Shown: positions 13,388 to 25,020 of the stretch, one piece after another
How the letters are laid out: each line of letters starts with the position of its first letter
How positions within the stretch are numbered: position 1 is the first letter of the stretch
Assembly: GCA_036785705.1 (NCBI GenBank)
Contig: JAWUZG010000004.1
Location: forward strand, 10,450,501-10,514,500
Direction: 5' to 3'
Length of the DNA: 64,000 nucleotides
DNA from: Acanthornis magna
Lineage: Eukaryota; Chordata; Aves; Passeriformes; Acanthizidae
Position numbers and translations under genes: made by a program
Notes under the pieces: generated by a model
Database searches by the model: none
What the model saw: only the letters and a program-made list of their open reading frames with translations
Told to the model about the DNA's origin: nothing

Positions 13388-13833
13388 TGTCCTGGTTTGG
13401 GCCAGGACGGTGTTAATTTTGCAGTAGCCAGGAGCAGACATGGCTAGGACCTAGAGGTTATTCTACACTACCTGTCCTCATTTGCCTGGGACAGGACAGG
13501 GGCTCCCTGCTGGGTCTGACTAGTGTGGGGAAGGAGCAATCATGAATTTTCAGAGGTTTTCTGTGAGGGGTGAGCAAACCCATGCAAATAGTCCAACTTT
13601 TTTCTTACATGCTCTGTCATTAGTATTTTGCTGTTACTGTTTGTTGTCTTACTTATTAGCTGTTTCCAATAAACTATTCTTATTTCAAACCATGTTCTTT
13701 GCCTTTTGTGCCTCCAGTTCTCCTCTCTGTTCTGTCTCACAGGGAGGGGGAAGAAGAAGGGAGGGAGTAGCATGTGGTTTAGAATGGTTTAGTGGGAACA
13801 CTAAATTGAAACAACCATTCCTGAAAAACAACA
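13388..13833 (+). mobile_element. 5' LTR of an internally deleted endogenous retrovirus
   Basis: The LTR starts with TGTCCTGG and ends with CA just before a primer-binding site. A polyadenylation signal AATAAA lies at 13668-13673. Its last third (the GGGAGGGAGTAGC and GTGGGAACACTAAA parts) is repeated about 1.1 kb downstream in the same orientation, which identifies it as one of two LTRs. I could not place a convincing TATA box. An LTR supplies the retroviral promoter and 3'-end signals; any remaining activity is unknown. Confidence 0.85.
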
Positions 13834-13841
13834 GCTTTATT

Positions 13842-13859
13842 TGGCACCCAGTGTGAGGC
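13842..13859 (+). other. Primer-binding site resembling tRNA-Lys
   Basis: The 18 bases after an 8-base spacer from the LTR start with TGGC and differ from the tRNA-Lys(1,2) type primer-binding sequence at four positions. All four are transitions of the kind expected from CpG and related decay. A Lys primer is typical of class II (ERVK-like) elements, so this favours that class. The identification is from memory. Confidence 0.65.
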
Positions 13860-14814
13860 ATGATGTGTTGAGGTGACAACAGATGTGCCCAAGACCAGGT
13901 TGCAAAGGAATTTCATCTAAGCATTTGCTATATTAGGTAATGAGCCATGAGTCACGATGTTGCTTGATCTATTAGTGTGTGCGTGGTCTCCACATGTATT
14001 CCTGTATTATGTGCTCCTCATGATAGTTTTCAGAGCAGGGAGACGGATCAGAATTGCTTTGTTGCTGTACTGTGTGATACCGGCTTATGACATGATAGCA
14101 TCAAGGGCAATGAGGATCATTTGGGATGAGTATTCAGAGTTGCTCTCCTACCCTTACGTCAGGTTTTACGTTTGAGAGTCTGTTAGCAATCATACCCAGT
14201 CTGTTGGAGGAACAGGGAAGGATTATTTTCCCCAGATTTTCACCCCCCTTTTCCTCCTTCAGGCCTGTTAAAACAGCTTTTGAGGGTTTTGAATTTCCCT
14301 TGGATGTTAAGGAAAGCATGTACGTGTTGCTAGGTCTGCCAGGTCTCCTCAGTGTGGCCCACGCCAAGTTTAGAGTTACAAAAGAGGTTTTTCAGGAGGG
14401 TGTTTCAGAGATACGCCCTGAGGGTGGATAGTCCTGAGTGGCATGGATGATGGGGTAAAGTGGGACAGCTTTTGAAGGACTATTCTGCTCCAATTGTTTG
14501 AAATTCCACCTCTGAACAACTCAGGACCCTGATAATGTGGCAGAATATTTGAAAGAAAAATGCTGTTGCAATTGCAGAGAGGCATGAAGTTATGCAATGA
14601 GCTGGGCCCTGGCTACTATTTACTGGAAACTGCTGAAGGCAGCACCTTCAGAAGGATTTGGAGGAAAGTAGACCAATGAGCACTGTGACCACTGAAACTG
14701 CAGCTGAACCAGAGGAACAACTCATTCTGTTACCAATTGCCCTTAGACAAAAGAAGAAATTCAAGACCCAATGAGTTCACTTAGTGAGGGATGAAGAGAA
14801 AGTAGAGCCCTCAC
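13860..14814 (+). pseudogene. Remnant internal region of the provirus (leader and possible gag fragment)
   Basis: Under 1 kb of internal sequence remains, against several kb in an intact provirus, so pol and env are absent. A 101-codon open frame (14126-14431) has no domain I recognise. Near 14690-14800 a broken frame reads as a Pro/Gln/Lys-rich peptide with a QKKK motif and an in-frame stop, which could derive from gag. No functional product is expected. Confidence 0.5.
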
Positions 14815-15007
14815 AACATTATTGTTTATTTGCTGTTTAAACTAAATTGTTCTTATCGCAACCCACAATTTTTACCTATTGAACCTCCAATTCTCCATTC
14901 CACTGCAGTAGGAGTGGGAAGGGGAGGATGGAGTGAGAGAGCAGTGTCTAGTTTGGAGTGGTTCAGTGGGAACACTGAATATGGGAATGCCATTTTAAAC
15001 CATGACA
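14815..15007 (+). mobile_element. Truncated 3' LTR of the same provirus
   Basis: The segment aligns by eye with the last part of the 5' LTR (13640-13833): a TTATT(A/T)GCTGTTT block, a CTCCAATTCTCC-like block, the GGGAGGATGGAGTGAGAG stretch, and GGTTCAGTGGGAACACTGAA. It ends CCATGACA, an imperfect inverted repeat of the LTR start TGTCCTGG. The U3 part is missing, so the internal deletion runs into this LTR. Confidence 0.8.
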
Positions 15008-15012
15008 CATGG
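15008..15012 (+). repeat. Right target-site duplication (CATGG) of the provirus
   Basis: Identical to 13383-13387 and directly adjoining the CA end of the distal LTR. It shows that both outer ends of the insertion are intact even though the interior was lost. Confidence 0.75.
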
Positions 15013-16635
15013 TAACCTGGTAGAACAGATCCATGCATTCTGGATATCCTTACAAGGTGATATATCAGAGAAAACTTGGCCCCCCTGAACTAAGTGAGTA
15101 TTTTGACATGGAAGTCAATGAATTCAGCATTTCATTGGTCTCCTGTCTTCTCTGAGATGCTTAACATTAGCCATTCTGACTATATATTACAAAACCACAC
15201 CATTGTTTAAGATCTGTCCTTTAACTTTCATTCTGTCCTGCCAACAGACTAGTGTGTGCAGTGGTGCATACTCATTTTCACTTAATGATCAGGAAACCGA
15301 TTAGGATGCAAAGAAGGATAACAAAGTTCATTAAAGGCTTCCCAACATTCACTTGCAGAAAAAAAACCTTTAAAAACTAAACATGTCTAGCTTGGTTAAG
15401 ATATAAAGGAAAGGTGATCTGGTAATGTGAAGAAATATCTGACCCTGTAAGCATTTCAAATGAAAATATAACAGACTGTTAAAGGAAGAATTGGAAGGAA
15501 TGGTATGAAAATACCCACATGAAAACAGTGTTTTGAACTTCACAGAATAAAATTCAGGCAGTGGATCGGATCAACAACAGACTGAAAATGATGGAAACCC
15601 TCAAATATTATGCTGCATTTCATCTTTTCATAATACTGTTCAAAGAAACAGCAAGATGGCATTGTTTAGTGTGGAGCTCAGAATGGCCAATTCTAATTTG
15701 AGCTTGGTTACTGACTCATAAGAGAAAGTGAAGGGATTATTTTCTTCAAGGCAAGAATTCCTAAGTATAACGTGATGATAATAAAAGACAACTTCCTTTT
15801 AGGAATGCAGGGAGGAGGAAGTGGATTTAAAATATGAAGTAAATTTATAAAAATGAAAATGGCATGTGTATCAGGATTTTCTGGCTGTTGCCTAAAGCAG
15901 TAATTTGATTTCTTAAAGGCATCACAGAATATAGATATTGCAGCAGAACACTGAGGGTAAAAGGAAAGTTTTGGAATTTTACTCTGAGGCAGATTAGAGT
16001 TTCAATGTAACTTGGAAAAAATAGAATACATATAAGGAAGTTTTTAACAGTGAGTTGTCTCAAAAGCAATATATCTATATATACACATATATATGTGCAT
16101 AAGGTAAGAAATGCAAAATCAAGAGATTAGTCAAATTATATAAATTCATAAAGACTTCAAGGCTCATGAATACGGCTGACTTTTAAAACTGATATAAATA
16201 TTATTAATTACCGGTAATAAAATAAGGCTGCCGTTCTTCCATTCACAAGAAAGAAAAATATTTCAAAATCCTGAATTGGTCAGATTACATTTCAAATTAT
16301 TTGTTATTGTGACTGCTTTAAGAGTTTTAAAAGATTAATTATTACTAACAAACTTTGCTTCTGTAAGTCTCTAAATAATTGTCTTCTTTAATTCAGATGA
16401 CCATTTCAGAAGACAGGACACAAGTTAATTTCTCTAGTGGTCACCAGGAATCAGCTTCACTAGGTCTGGGTGTGTGTATCCTTGTGATAGTGTCATGTAT
16501 GACCTAGCATCAGTGAAACAGAAACAGCATTAATTAAACAAAAAATCCCATTAATTAAACAGGGGAAAAAAAAAAGCAGATTTAAGAGAGGGAACATGGC
16601 TAGCAGTGGGTAAATCCGTTAAATATCATTAAGTA
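15013..16635. other. Unannotated AT-rich DNA
   Basis: No gene or confident repeat. A short imperfect TA-rich microsatellite lies near 16070-16095. Confidence 0.5.
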
Positions 16636-16639
16636 TGGT

Positions 16640-17270
16640 AGCGTGTGCTTGCAGCCCAGAAAGCCAATGGTGTCCTGAGCTGTGCCAAAAGCAGCATGGC
16701 CAGCAGCTCAAGGGAGAGGATTCTGACCCTCTACTCTGCTCTGGTGAGACCCCACCTGGAGACATGTGTCCAGCTCTGGTGTTCTCAGCACAGGAAGGAC
16801 ATCAGTCTGTTGGAGTGAGTCCAGAGGAGGGCTGTGAAGATGATTAGAATGATGGAACACCTCTTCTATCAGGAAAGGATGAGAGAATTGGGATTGTTCA
16901 TTTTGGAGAAGAGAAGGCTCTGGGGTGACCTAATTGTAGTCATCAAGTACCTGAAGGGATCCTACAAGAAAGATGGAGAGAAACCTTTTGCATGGGAGTG
17001 TAGTGACAGGACAAGGAGGAATGGCTTTAAATTGAAAGAGAGTAGGTTTATAATTAGATACAAGGAACAAATTCTTTACCGTGATGGGGGTGAGGCACTG
17101 GAACAGGTTGCTGAGAGAAGTTGCTCTATCCTGGGAAGTGTTCAAGGCCAGGTTAGATGAGACTTTGAGCAGCCTGGTCTAGTGGAAGGTATCCCTGCTC
17201 ATGGCATAGAGGTTGGAACTAGATGTTCTTCAAGGCCTCTTCCAAAATCAAGGCAGTTTTATGATTCTAT
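16640..17270 (+). mobile_element. CR1 LINE, ORF2 C-terminal part with complete 3' end
   Basis: The segment begins in CR1 ORF2 (the CTGGTGAGACCCCACCTGGA block at 16739-16758 is diagnostic) and ends with an ATGATTCTAT tail at 17261-17270. Two frames carry its coding remnant. One (16834-17160) keeps RMRELGLFILEKRRLWGDLI at about residues 15-34, typical of the CR1 C-terminus, but internal stops and frameshifts break the region. The plus-strand copy is 5' truncated and inactive. Confidence 0.93.
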
Positions 17271-20200
17271 CAGGAAATGTAATGCAGAGGAACTCGTAGG
17301 GTCAGCAGATATTTTCTCCTTCACTTCTGAATGAACTGTGAATTAACACTTTCAACAGATATGTTTCTATAAACAACACAGAACCTATATTCATTTAAAC
17401 AAGACCTTATTTATGGAATTGTAGATATAAACAATCATATATTAAAGCCAGAATATGATGAAAAATATATTGACTGTCCTGATGATAAAACCAGGAAAAA
17501 CAATTCAAACTATTTAAAATCAGAACTATTATAAGGTTTATGGCAGCTGAGTTATGAATTCTTCATGACGGGGAAATGGATTCTTAAAAGAAAATTGCAT
17601 AGGATTTCTTCCAGAAGTACTTTTGTGAACATCTTCTGAATACATTTCTGTAAAGCCTATCAGAAAATTTATAAGGTCCCAATAGAATGAAAAAAAAAAG
17701 TAAAATGAACTGAAAAGTTAAGCATTTTTTCTTTCATTTTAAGAGTGATTAATGGTCAGATAAAATTTGTTATCAATTGAGATTACTGAAAGATGAATCA
17801 ATGATATGGAAGGTTAATTAGGACCATCTGATCAGTTTCTTTCTCCTGCTGTGTATTACAGATTATAATTTTTGCATTTCATGCAGTCATACCAAAGTCA
17901 AGATTGCATCAAAGGCAATAATTGTGCCTGACTAAAAATATATGCTATTTAACTGAACTGAAATAATGTTTCTCCTTTATTTACCCTCACTGTTTGATAT
18001 CTGTACCCGGTGCCCTTAATGAATTTGCCTGGCTTCATCTTCCACTGATTTTTACTTCATGTTTCTTTCTTTTCTACACTAAAGAGATCTTTATTAATGA
18101 CTTCTAAGGAATACATAAACATTAATCAAGTAAATTCTTAGTCTGCATATATTGAATTGGATAAATTTTTAGCTATACTTCTCTGAAAAAAAAGTCTTCT
18201 CGGTTGTAAAGAGCAAGGTAAGCTTGTTTTCTTGCCCAGATTTGCTTCAGCCAATATGCACAGTCATATAGTGATCCAAATTTGGAGAACACTGCTTGAC
18301 AGCATTGCAGAGTAGCTTTCTGTACAAAGAGTAAGTAGTGATCTGCTTACTAAAAGTGATCTAGCACTTTTTATATTTTAACCACTCTAAAAAGGTGGTT
18401 ATCAGAAGACTGAGCAATATTTCTGTACTGGCAATAATGCCATATGAAAGAAAATATGGAATCCCTTTCCATATACCCAAGTTCCTACTTCATACTCACT
18501 CCATGTATAATGCCAAGGATTAAAGCAATTTACAAAAATATGTTTTTAATACTACAGTGTAGTTGCAGAATGCAATGTACATCTCACCATTATGATCCTC
18601 AATACTTTCTCAGAAATACTTCCTCATATGTCAAGTTATGAGGTATCTAATTATGCACTAACAGTTCTGTTTCTACAGTATGTTATATAAGACTATACAG
18701 GTTAGTGTGGGATCCAGGTCCTCAGAATAACTGTCCCATTCTGACCAGTATTTACTGACATTTTTTGTTTGAAAATGTTAACACCAGAGAATATTTATTC
18801 AGGGTAGTGATTAAAATTTTAGTCAGAGTAGATATTTTATAAATATGGGTAACACATAGCATATACTCCATTAATATAATAAAAATATGTAACATGACAT
18901 ATATGAGATATATTATATTACATTATATTATGTATTAGTGTGTAATATTAATCACATTGTCAGTTTCAGAGACAAATATTATTAAAAAAATTACCACATG
19001 ATTTACATGGATAAACACTTCTGATAACTCACTTATCCTTTTCTTAATTCTTTTAATGGAGGCATTATCTTTATTCTCTGGTTTTAGTTGTTGAAGAAGA
19101 ATACGGTTTAGCACTCTTAAATTAAAAGAATAAAGTATTTTCATCATCCACCACTCTAATATGCATGAAAAATTAAGTCATGTTTTTTGGCAAGATCTAT
19201 TTTCTGTCATATCAAACTGGCAGGGACTAATTATATTCTTTTAATTCTTTATCAGTTGAGTCGTGTATGTGTATTCCATTAATGCGTCAATACTAGATGT
19301 CAGAATAACTGTCCTAAAGTGATGTTTTTATCATCTTTGTTGAAGAATATTTAATGTGTAGTGTTAGTTTCCAAATGTCAAAGATTTTGGGTACTACCTA
19401 TTTAATCAATAATTAAAACTTAGAGCTAAAAGATTGGAGAAAAAAGTGTACTTGACACCTACAGAGCAGTATATGGCACTAAAAGGCCTTGAATAAACAA
19501 AGAGACTGTGTTATCTAATGAAACATTCCCTATAATTGAATAAAGGTCTATTCCTCCAGATCTGAGCAATAAAACTCATATCCTAAGTAATAAGGTAAAA
19601 TGAAATCCATAATCTCAAAACATTCCTTTATGTATTTTCATGGAAAATTTCAGGAGAGTGTGAAATTATCATTAAATTCCTTCTTTACATATATCCTCTT
19701 TTTAAGACAGACAACTTCACAAGGATATCAGAAATCTGACCCTACCTCTCATTTCCCTTGATGAAGGTAGGGCCATCGCCACATTTTAAGCTGAAAGAAA
19801 GATGATATGATGTGCCAGTTTCTTCAGCTCTGAATCCTTGTTACTCTAGAAGAGCTATCATTGTGCACATCACAAAGTAGTTACAAAATTTTATTCCAGA
19901 GTGATCATACTTTCAGTCTCAATAATGATTTAACAAGGCCTTACAGCCGGTGCACTCACATCCTGCATTCCCGCAAAGTGTGTGCCCATCTTTAGGATAG
20001 TGTTGGAAGGAAGGTTATCTGTTTTCTACACGACAAATGAACTCAAAAGAGAAATGTATCCAACTTCAAGCTTTCCAGTACCTTACCTCTTGTTAGGATA
20101 AACTGGAATCTTCTGCTGTGTTAACAGTGGGGAGATGTATGGAGAAACTACAAATATTTAACTCTCCTGGTGAAGAAGTACACTTGTTTTGGCAATCAAC

Positions 20201-21250
20201 AGCACAAGATAGTGTTTGGGAAGCAGTTCTGTGGCTGCCGCTGAAACTCTTTTAGGTACAGCACAAAGTCAAGGATGCAGTTGGGACCCTTTTCTTCCCC
20301 ACTCACATCTACAATTTTCCTGGTTTATCTGTCTGCCATTCTCAATGTTTTCCTATTTCAGTTATTCAAAAGCAGACCTCTTTTCCCAGTGCATCTGAGA
20401 AGCAGGTTTATTTAGACATTATAAGGATTCGGAAATAATTTTCAGTTAAAGATCAAGCATATGTGTAAAAATGCCATAACTTCTACAAGAGAGGGTAAGA
20501 CGAATCCTCAGTTATAGAAAAAAAGACTGTCATCATTCTTTTGTATTTGTGAGAGAGAAATAGTATTGCGTATACTGTTGGGCTAATTCTTACATGCCAT
20601 TTATCTGTGTACTTTTGTCCACTTTGATAAACCTACCATGCATGGATGATTTCCTGCCTGAGCCCTTGGGATTAGAAGGTGTTGTTTATTCATTAACTAG
20701 GAATAAATGATTCAAACTCAGCAATTGAGATAATGGACCAAATTGGGGAATGTTAACCTCTATTAACCTCCATTTTACACTTCCTATACCTTGTCCAAAT
20801 TGCTTTGATCTTTTGGTAATATTTTATGACAGCCATTTTGACAATAGGATTTTTCAAATTAGGAAAAGGGTAATTGTTTGATTATTTGTTTCATTATCCT
20901 GTTTAATGAAGGCAGTATAGATTGTATTCCACAAGCCAGAACCCAGAAGATACTTCTTGCTAATTCTATAAGTATGTAATTAATGTAAAACTGAGCTTTT
21001 GAGAAGTTATTATAAGAAAACCAAAATTAAAACTGTTTTTAATAATTTTCCATAAGACTTATGATGAAGTATCACAGAATTCATGAGGTAAAAGTAATAT
21101 AGGAGCTTTTTTTATTCCAAACTTCAAAAATCATAACTTATGATTTTATGTAATTTTAGCCAGATGGCTTTCCATCAATATGATTCAATAGTGAAATGTT
21201 TCATACAACTTCACACTCATGCTAGAAAATTATTTGCATTTTTAGCAGAA
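17271..21250. other. Unannotated AT-rich DNA
   Basis: About 4 kb without a recognisable gene or repeat family. An 8-bp perfect inverted repeat (CCCTACCT...AGGTAGGG, near 19741-19776) is the only local structure noted and is probably chance. Confidence 0.5.
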
Positions 21251-21251
21251 T

Positions 21252-21424
21252 GTTTTCATAGAATCATTCAATATCCTGAGTTGGAAGGGACCCAAGAAGA
21301 TCATCATGTCCCACTCCTGGCTCTGCTTAGGACAGCCCCAAAAATCACACCATGTGCCTGAGAACGTTGTCCAAACACTTGGAATCTGGTAGGCTTGGTG
21401 CTGTGACCACGTCCCTGGGGAGGA
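21252..21424 (-). mobile_element. CR1 LINE 3' fragment
   Basis: Reversed CR1 3' end: CATAGAATCATTCAATATCC, then GAGTTGGAAGGGACCC, then the AAGATCATCATGTCCCACTC and GGACAGCCCCAAAAATCACA blocks. It stops abruptly at the LTR-like sequence that starts near 21425, so the LTR or a later rearrangement truncates it. Confidence 0.88.
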
Positions 21425-21590
21425 TGGTGAGTTGACCTTGACTGGACTCCAGGTGCCCACCAAGCCACTCTATCACTGCCCGGCTGGACAGGAGAGAGAA
21501 AATAAGATAGAAAACAACTCATAGGTTGAGATAAGGCAGTTTACTAAAGGAAAAGCAAAAGTCTGCATGCGTGACCGGGTTTTGGCACCA
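21425..21590 (-). mobile_element. LTR fragment (same family group as the LTR at 45.0 kb)
   Basis: On the plus strand it shows the terminal block TTGACCTTGACTGGACTCC, a CCAAGCCACTCTATCAC block, then CTCATAGGTTGAGATAAGGC and GTTTACTAAAGGAAAAGC. The same order of blocks appears at 45008-45160. The rest of the LTR is replaced by a second LTR, so only one terminal part remains. Confidence 0.7.
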
Positions 21591-21597
21591 AAAAGAC

Positions 21598-22436
21598 TGT
21601 AGGGGATTGACCTTGGCTGGATGCCAGGCATTCACCAAAGACTCGGTATTACTCCCTTCTGCAGCTGGACTGGGGAGAGAAAATATAACAGGGTTCATGA
21701 ATTGAGATAAGGACTGGGAGAGATCACATACCAAATACCATCATGGGCTAAACACACTTGAATTAGAGAAATTAATTGAATTTGTTAATAACAAAATCAG
21801 AGTAGGCTAATGAGTGGTAAAATAAGACTTTAAAAACTTTGCCCCCACTTCTCCCTCCCTCCCAGCTCTACCTCTTTCCCCCTAGTGGTGCAGGGACACA
21901 GGGAATGGGGTTCATCAGTTCAGCACAGGTTAATCCTACCATTGCTCAGGGAGTGGAGTCCAGCTTCACCTCAAATGTAGAATCCATCCCATGGAAGACA
22001 GGTCTCTGTGAACTTCTCCAATGTGAGTCCATCCCATGGTCAACAGTTCTCAATAAACTGCTGCAATGTGGGTCACTCTTCCACAGGGTGCAATCCTACA
22101 AGGACAGATTGCTCCAGTGGGGGTACCCCACAGGGCTGCAAGTCCTGCCAAGAAACCTACTTCATTGCGGCTCCTCTCTCCACAGGTCTTCAGGTCCCTT
22201 CCAGGAGTCTACTCCAGCACGGGCCTCTCATGGGTTCCCAGCCTCCTCTCAGGCACCCACCTGCTTCAGTGTGGGTCTCCTCCACAGGCTGTGGGTGGAA
22301 GAGATGGTTCTCCATGGGCTGAAGAGGTGCAGCTGCAGTAGTCTTTACCAAGGGCTGCAAGGGGAATTTCAGCTCTGGTGGTTGGAACAGCTCCTTTCCC
22401 TCCCTCTCCAGTGACCTTGGTGTCTGCAAAGTTGTT
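21598..22436 (-). mobile_element. Endogenous retrovirus LTR with tandem-like U3 blocks
   Basis: The plus-strand start GGATTGACCTTGGCTGGATG is the U5 end of a minus-strand LTR. After an AATTAATTGAATTTGTTAA stretch comes a C-rich part, then a long series of related blocks about 45-60 bases apart with CAATGTGGGTC, CCATCCCATGG, CTCCAGTGGGGG and CCACAGGGCTGCAAGTCC variants. The segment ends at a GACCTTGGTGTCTGCAAAG block. This order matches a widespread avian ERV LTR group known to me by pattern, not by a verified name. Overlapping 89-191-codon frames here come from the internal repetition and are not genes. Confidence 0.8.
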
Positions 22437-22464
22437 AAAAAACAAAACAAGGAAGGCATTTTTC

Positions 22465-22930
22465 CTAGTCAGCAGCATTGCTACCTGTACCATGAAGTTA
22501 TCATCCATGTATTTCAGTAATCTTCTGGACCTGTTTGTGCCAGCTGTGTGGTGTTCTCAGTTGAGATCCAGCAAGTTGAAGCCCCCCATAAGGACAACGG
22601 CATTTGACTCGGATGTGTCCCTTAGTTCCTCAAAGAATAATTCATCAGTGTCATTGTCCTGCCTAGGTGGTCTTTGACTGAGTCCCACAATGACATTTGC
22701 AGTATTTATTTGTACCTTAGTCCTTACCCAGAGGCTCTCAACTGTGCCATTGCCAACTGAATGCTCCATATATTCCAACTCCTCCATTACATACAACGTC
22801 ACCCCTTGCCTCGCCTGCCCTGCCTATCCCTCCCAAAGAGCCTCCAACATGGCACTCTAATCACAGAACTCAACCTACATAGGTTTTGCCTATGCCACTG
22901 ATGTTAAATCTCTGGGTCTGTGCCAAAGGT
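22465..22930 (-). mobile_element. CR1 LINE ORF2 fragment, endonuclease end
   Basis: An 81-codon minus-strand frame (22557-22802) belongs to the C-terminal part of the CR1 APE-like endonuclease, which nicks target DNA. It keeps LWVRTKV at about residues 24-30, RPP at 44-46, and VVLMGGFN at 69-76. In active copies the last block normally reads GDFN; here the catalytic Asp is Gly. The copy is truncated at both ends by LTR sequence and cannot be active. Confidence 0.85.
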
Positions 22931-22992
22931 TCAAGCTCATCTTGTTTTATTCTATTTCACAGTTTCAAAATAAAAGAGTTTCAGCCTTCATC

Positions 22993-23536
22993 TGTGTTGT
23001 GGGTAAACACTATTAGGCTTTGAAGACCCACACAGCCACTCACTCCTTCCCCTCACAGGGATGTGGGATAGAACTGGAAAAGCAGAAGTGAGAAAACTCA
23101 TGGGCTGAGATATGGATTAATGTAAGAAAACCAAAGCAAAAGAGAAAAGCAACAACAACAAAAACCCAGTAAAATGAAGCAAATTAAAACAAGTGAGGCA
23201 AAAATAATTGTTTACCAGTCAAACTGATGCCTAGCTAATCCTCGACTAATGACAATCCCTGGCTAACTCTGCCCTCCACTTTTATTGAAAAACATGACAC
23301 AATATTGACCTTTTGATCAGTTATCTCAGTTCTGTTCCCTCCTAGATTTGTCCTCTTCCAACCTACTCACTGGGGCCAGAGTGAGAAACAGAAAAAAATT
23401 GATGATGTGTTAAGTTCTGCTCAGAAATAGCTAAATCATTGGTGCTTTATCAACACAGTTCCGGTCAAAAATGTAAAATGTAGCATCTTACAGGCTGCTG
23501 TGCAGAACTTAATTCCTTCCTTGCCAAAGCCAGTGT
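22993..23536 (-). mobile_element. Degraded LTR of the avian ERV group seen at 42.4 and 45.0 kb
   Basis: The block order on the plus strand is CACACAGCCACTCACTCCTT, then AAAACTCATGGGCTGAGATA, then an A-rich part, then AACATGACACAATATTGACC and a decayed TTTATCAACACAGTTCC end. The same order occurs in the LTRs at 42.4 and 45.0 kb. Ends are approximate and I could not define target-site duplications. Confidence 0.65.
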
Positions 23537-23539
23537 TAC

Positions 23540-24480
23540 TTCACATGGGAGTCACATGTGCCTCAGTGAGATATTAGAATTAATTCTTAGGAGATCAGCA
23601 CCTGAAAGCAAATGCACAGTTCACATCAAAATTAAGTCTAGACACTCCAGTGTTATCACTCCAGTCTCTCTTTCCTGGATGCCAACCATAGCAGCTGCCC
23701 CATTGGGTAAAACTGCACGAGTCATTAAATCTTGTTTTGGTTTTCAGTCAAAGGGAGGAGAATGTTCTCTGTGGAAGACCAAACTGATTCCTTCAGTCTT
23801 TAAGATCTATCAGAATTTTCACTGGAAGGCATTTTGCTTTCCTTTAAAAGTTCAGCATCTGTCTGAACATGTGCACTCTTGAAAACAAGTGAAGTCTCTA
23901 TTACTCTTCCTTCCTAGGGCAATTAATGAGCATAGAGGGAATATGCAAAGAGGGAAAATAAATTAAAGAAATATTTGTGTAATCCTGACAGTACATTGTA
24001 AGTCAACAAAACCATGCTGTTGGGATTGTGTTGAAGAGATCCCAAACTACTTTTTTGATGCACTTAGCATCTGTTTTTAAAAAATATCTTGTCCCTCCAG
24101 TAAGAATTATTTGCACATTCCCTAACCCGTCTCTTTCTTTGCCAAGTTGAGCTTTAACACATTTATGTGGTTTTTCTAATGTGAAAGAAATAGTGTATGT
24201 TCATGTATCTAGACTGTATTCAAATATTTGTATTTGTTGTAAAGCCCCCATTCTTTTGAGAAACAAAAATAAAATCAAATTAACAAACAAAAACCATAAT
24301 TATGACTGTTGTCCTGTATGCTATATGACATACCTTTTCATTAACTTCTGCATAATTGCACGTCAATTAATTTCTATTTAATATAATTTAAATGTTTGAT
24401 TTCATGTGTCTTTTCAGTGAACATTTTACCCATATTTCACTTAGGTCAGTATTTGTCACCTTACAGCTTTTTTCTAAAAA
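23540..24480. other. Unannotated DNA between retroelement fragments
   Basis: Nothing recognisable. A 108-codon plus-strand frame (23556-23882) has no domain and no sign of being a gene. Confidence 0.5.
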
Positions 24481-24482
24481 AT

Positions 24483-24764
24483 TCTTTGTACCGTTTCCTC
24501 AGGTCCTGTCACTGGTCACCAGAGAGAAGAGATCAGTGTATGCCTCTCCCCTCATAAGAAAGATGTAGACTGCAATGAGGTGCCCCCTCAGTCTCCTCTT
24601 CTCCATGTTGAACAGACCAAGTGACCTCAGCCACTCCTCATATGGCTGCCCCTCAAGGTCCTTCACCATCTTCATAGCCCTGATCCTCATCGAATCTGTC
24701 TCAACAGTTCTGAGAACTAATGGGTTGAATTGTAGGTCTGATAGCAAATCTTCTTAATAAACCT
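24483..24764 (-). mobile_element. CR1 LINE ORF2 C-terminal fragment
   Basis: An 82-codon minus-strand frame (24499-24747) keeps the CR1 order [40 protein letters not shown] and, near its end, LVTSDRT. The 3' tail is missing and the 5' part is lost, with an LTR joined at 24766. Confidence 0.88.
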
Positions 24765-24765
24765 T

Positions 24766-25020
24766 TGTGGCAGGTTGATATGAGCTAACATCCAAGAACC
24801 CACACAGGCACTGGCTCATGCCTCTCTGTCCCAACGGGACAGAGGAAAAAAATAGCAAAGAGCAAGATTGAGAAAATGTATGGATTTAAATAAAGACAGG
24901 GATATGATTTGTCAGGCACTATTTTGGTCAAAACAGACTTGACTGTGAAAATTTAATTTCATTTATCAGTAATTAACATAAATATTTAATTACTGATTTA
25001 GGTATTGGCAAACTGACACC
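24766..25020 (-). mobile_element. Avian ERV LTR, part 1 (interrupted)
   Basis: Starts TGTGGCAGGTTGATATGAGC and continues with CCACACAGGCACTGGCTCA and an AATTTAATTTCATTTATCAG stretch, the same order as the first third of the LTR at 21.6 kb. The LTR appears to resume at about 25373. Confidence 0.65.

Noticed and set aside
19741..19776. CCCTACCT...AGGTAGGG inverted repeat as a terminator or operator
   Set aside because: An 8-bp stem with an 18-20-base loop is expected by chance in a window this size, and no gene adjoins it.
21839..22414. 191-codon plus-strand frame
   Set aside because: Runs through repeated LTR blocks antisense to the LTR; the overlapping 89-104-codon frames show it comes from internal repetition.
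23556..23882. 108-codon frame
   Set aside because: No recognisable domain or known neighbour; length is within chance expectation for 64 kb.
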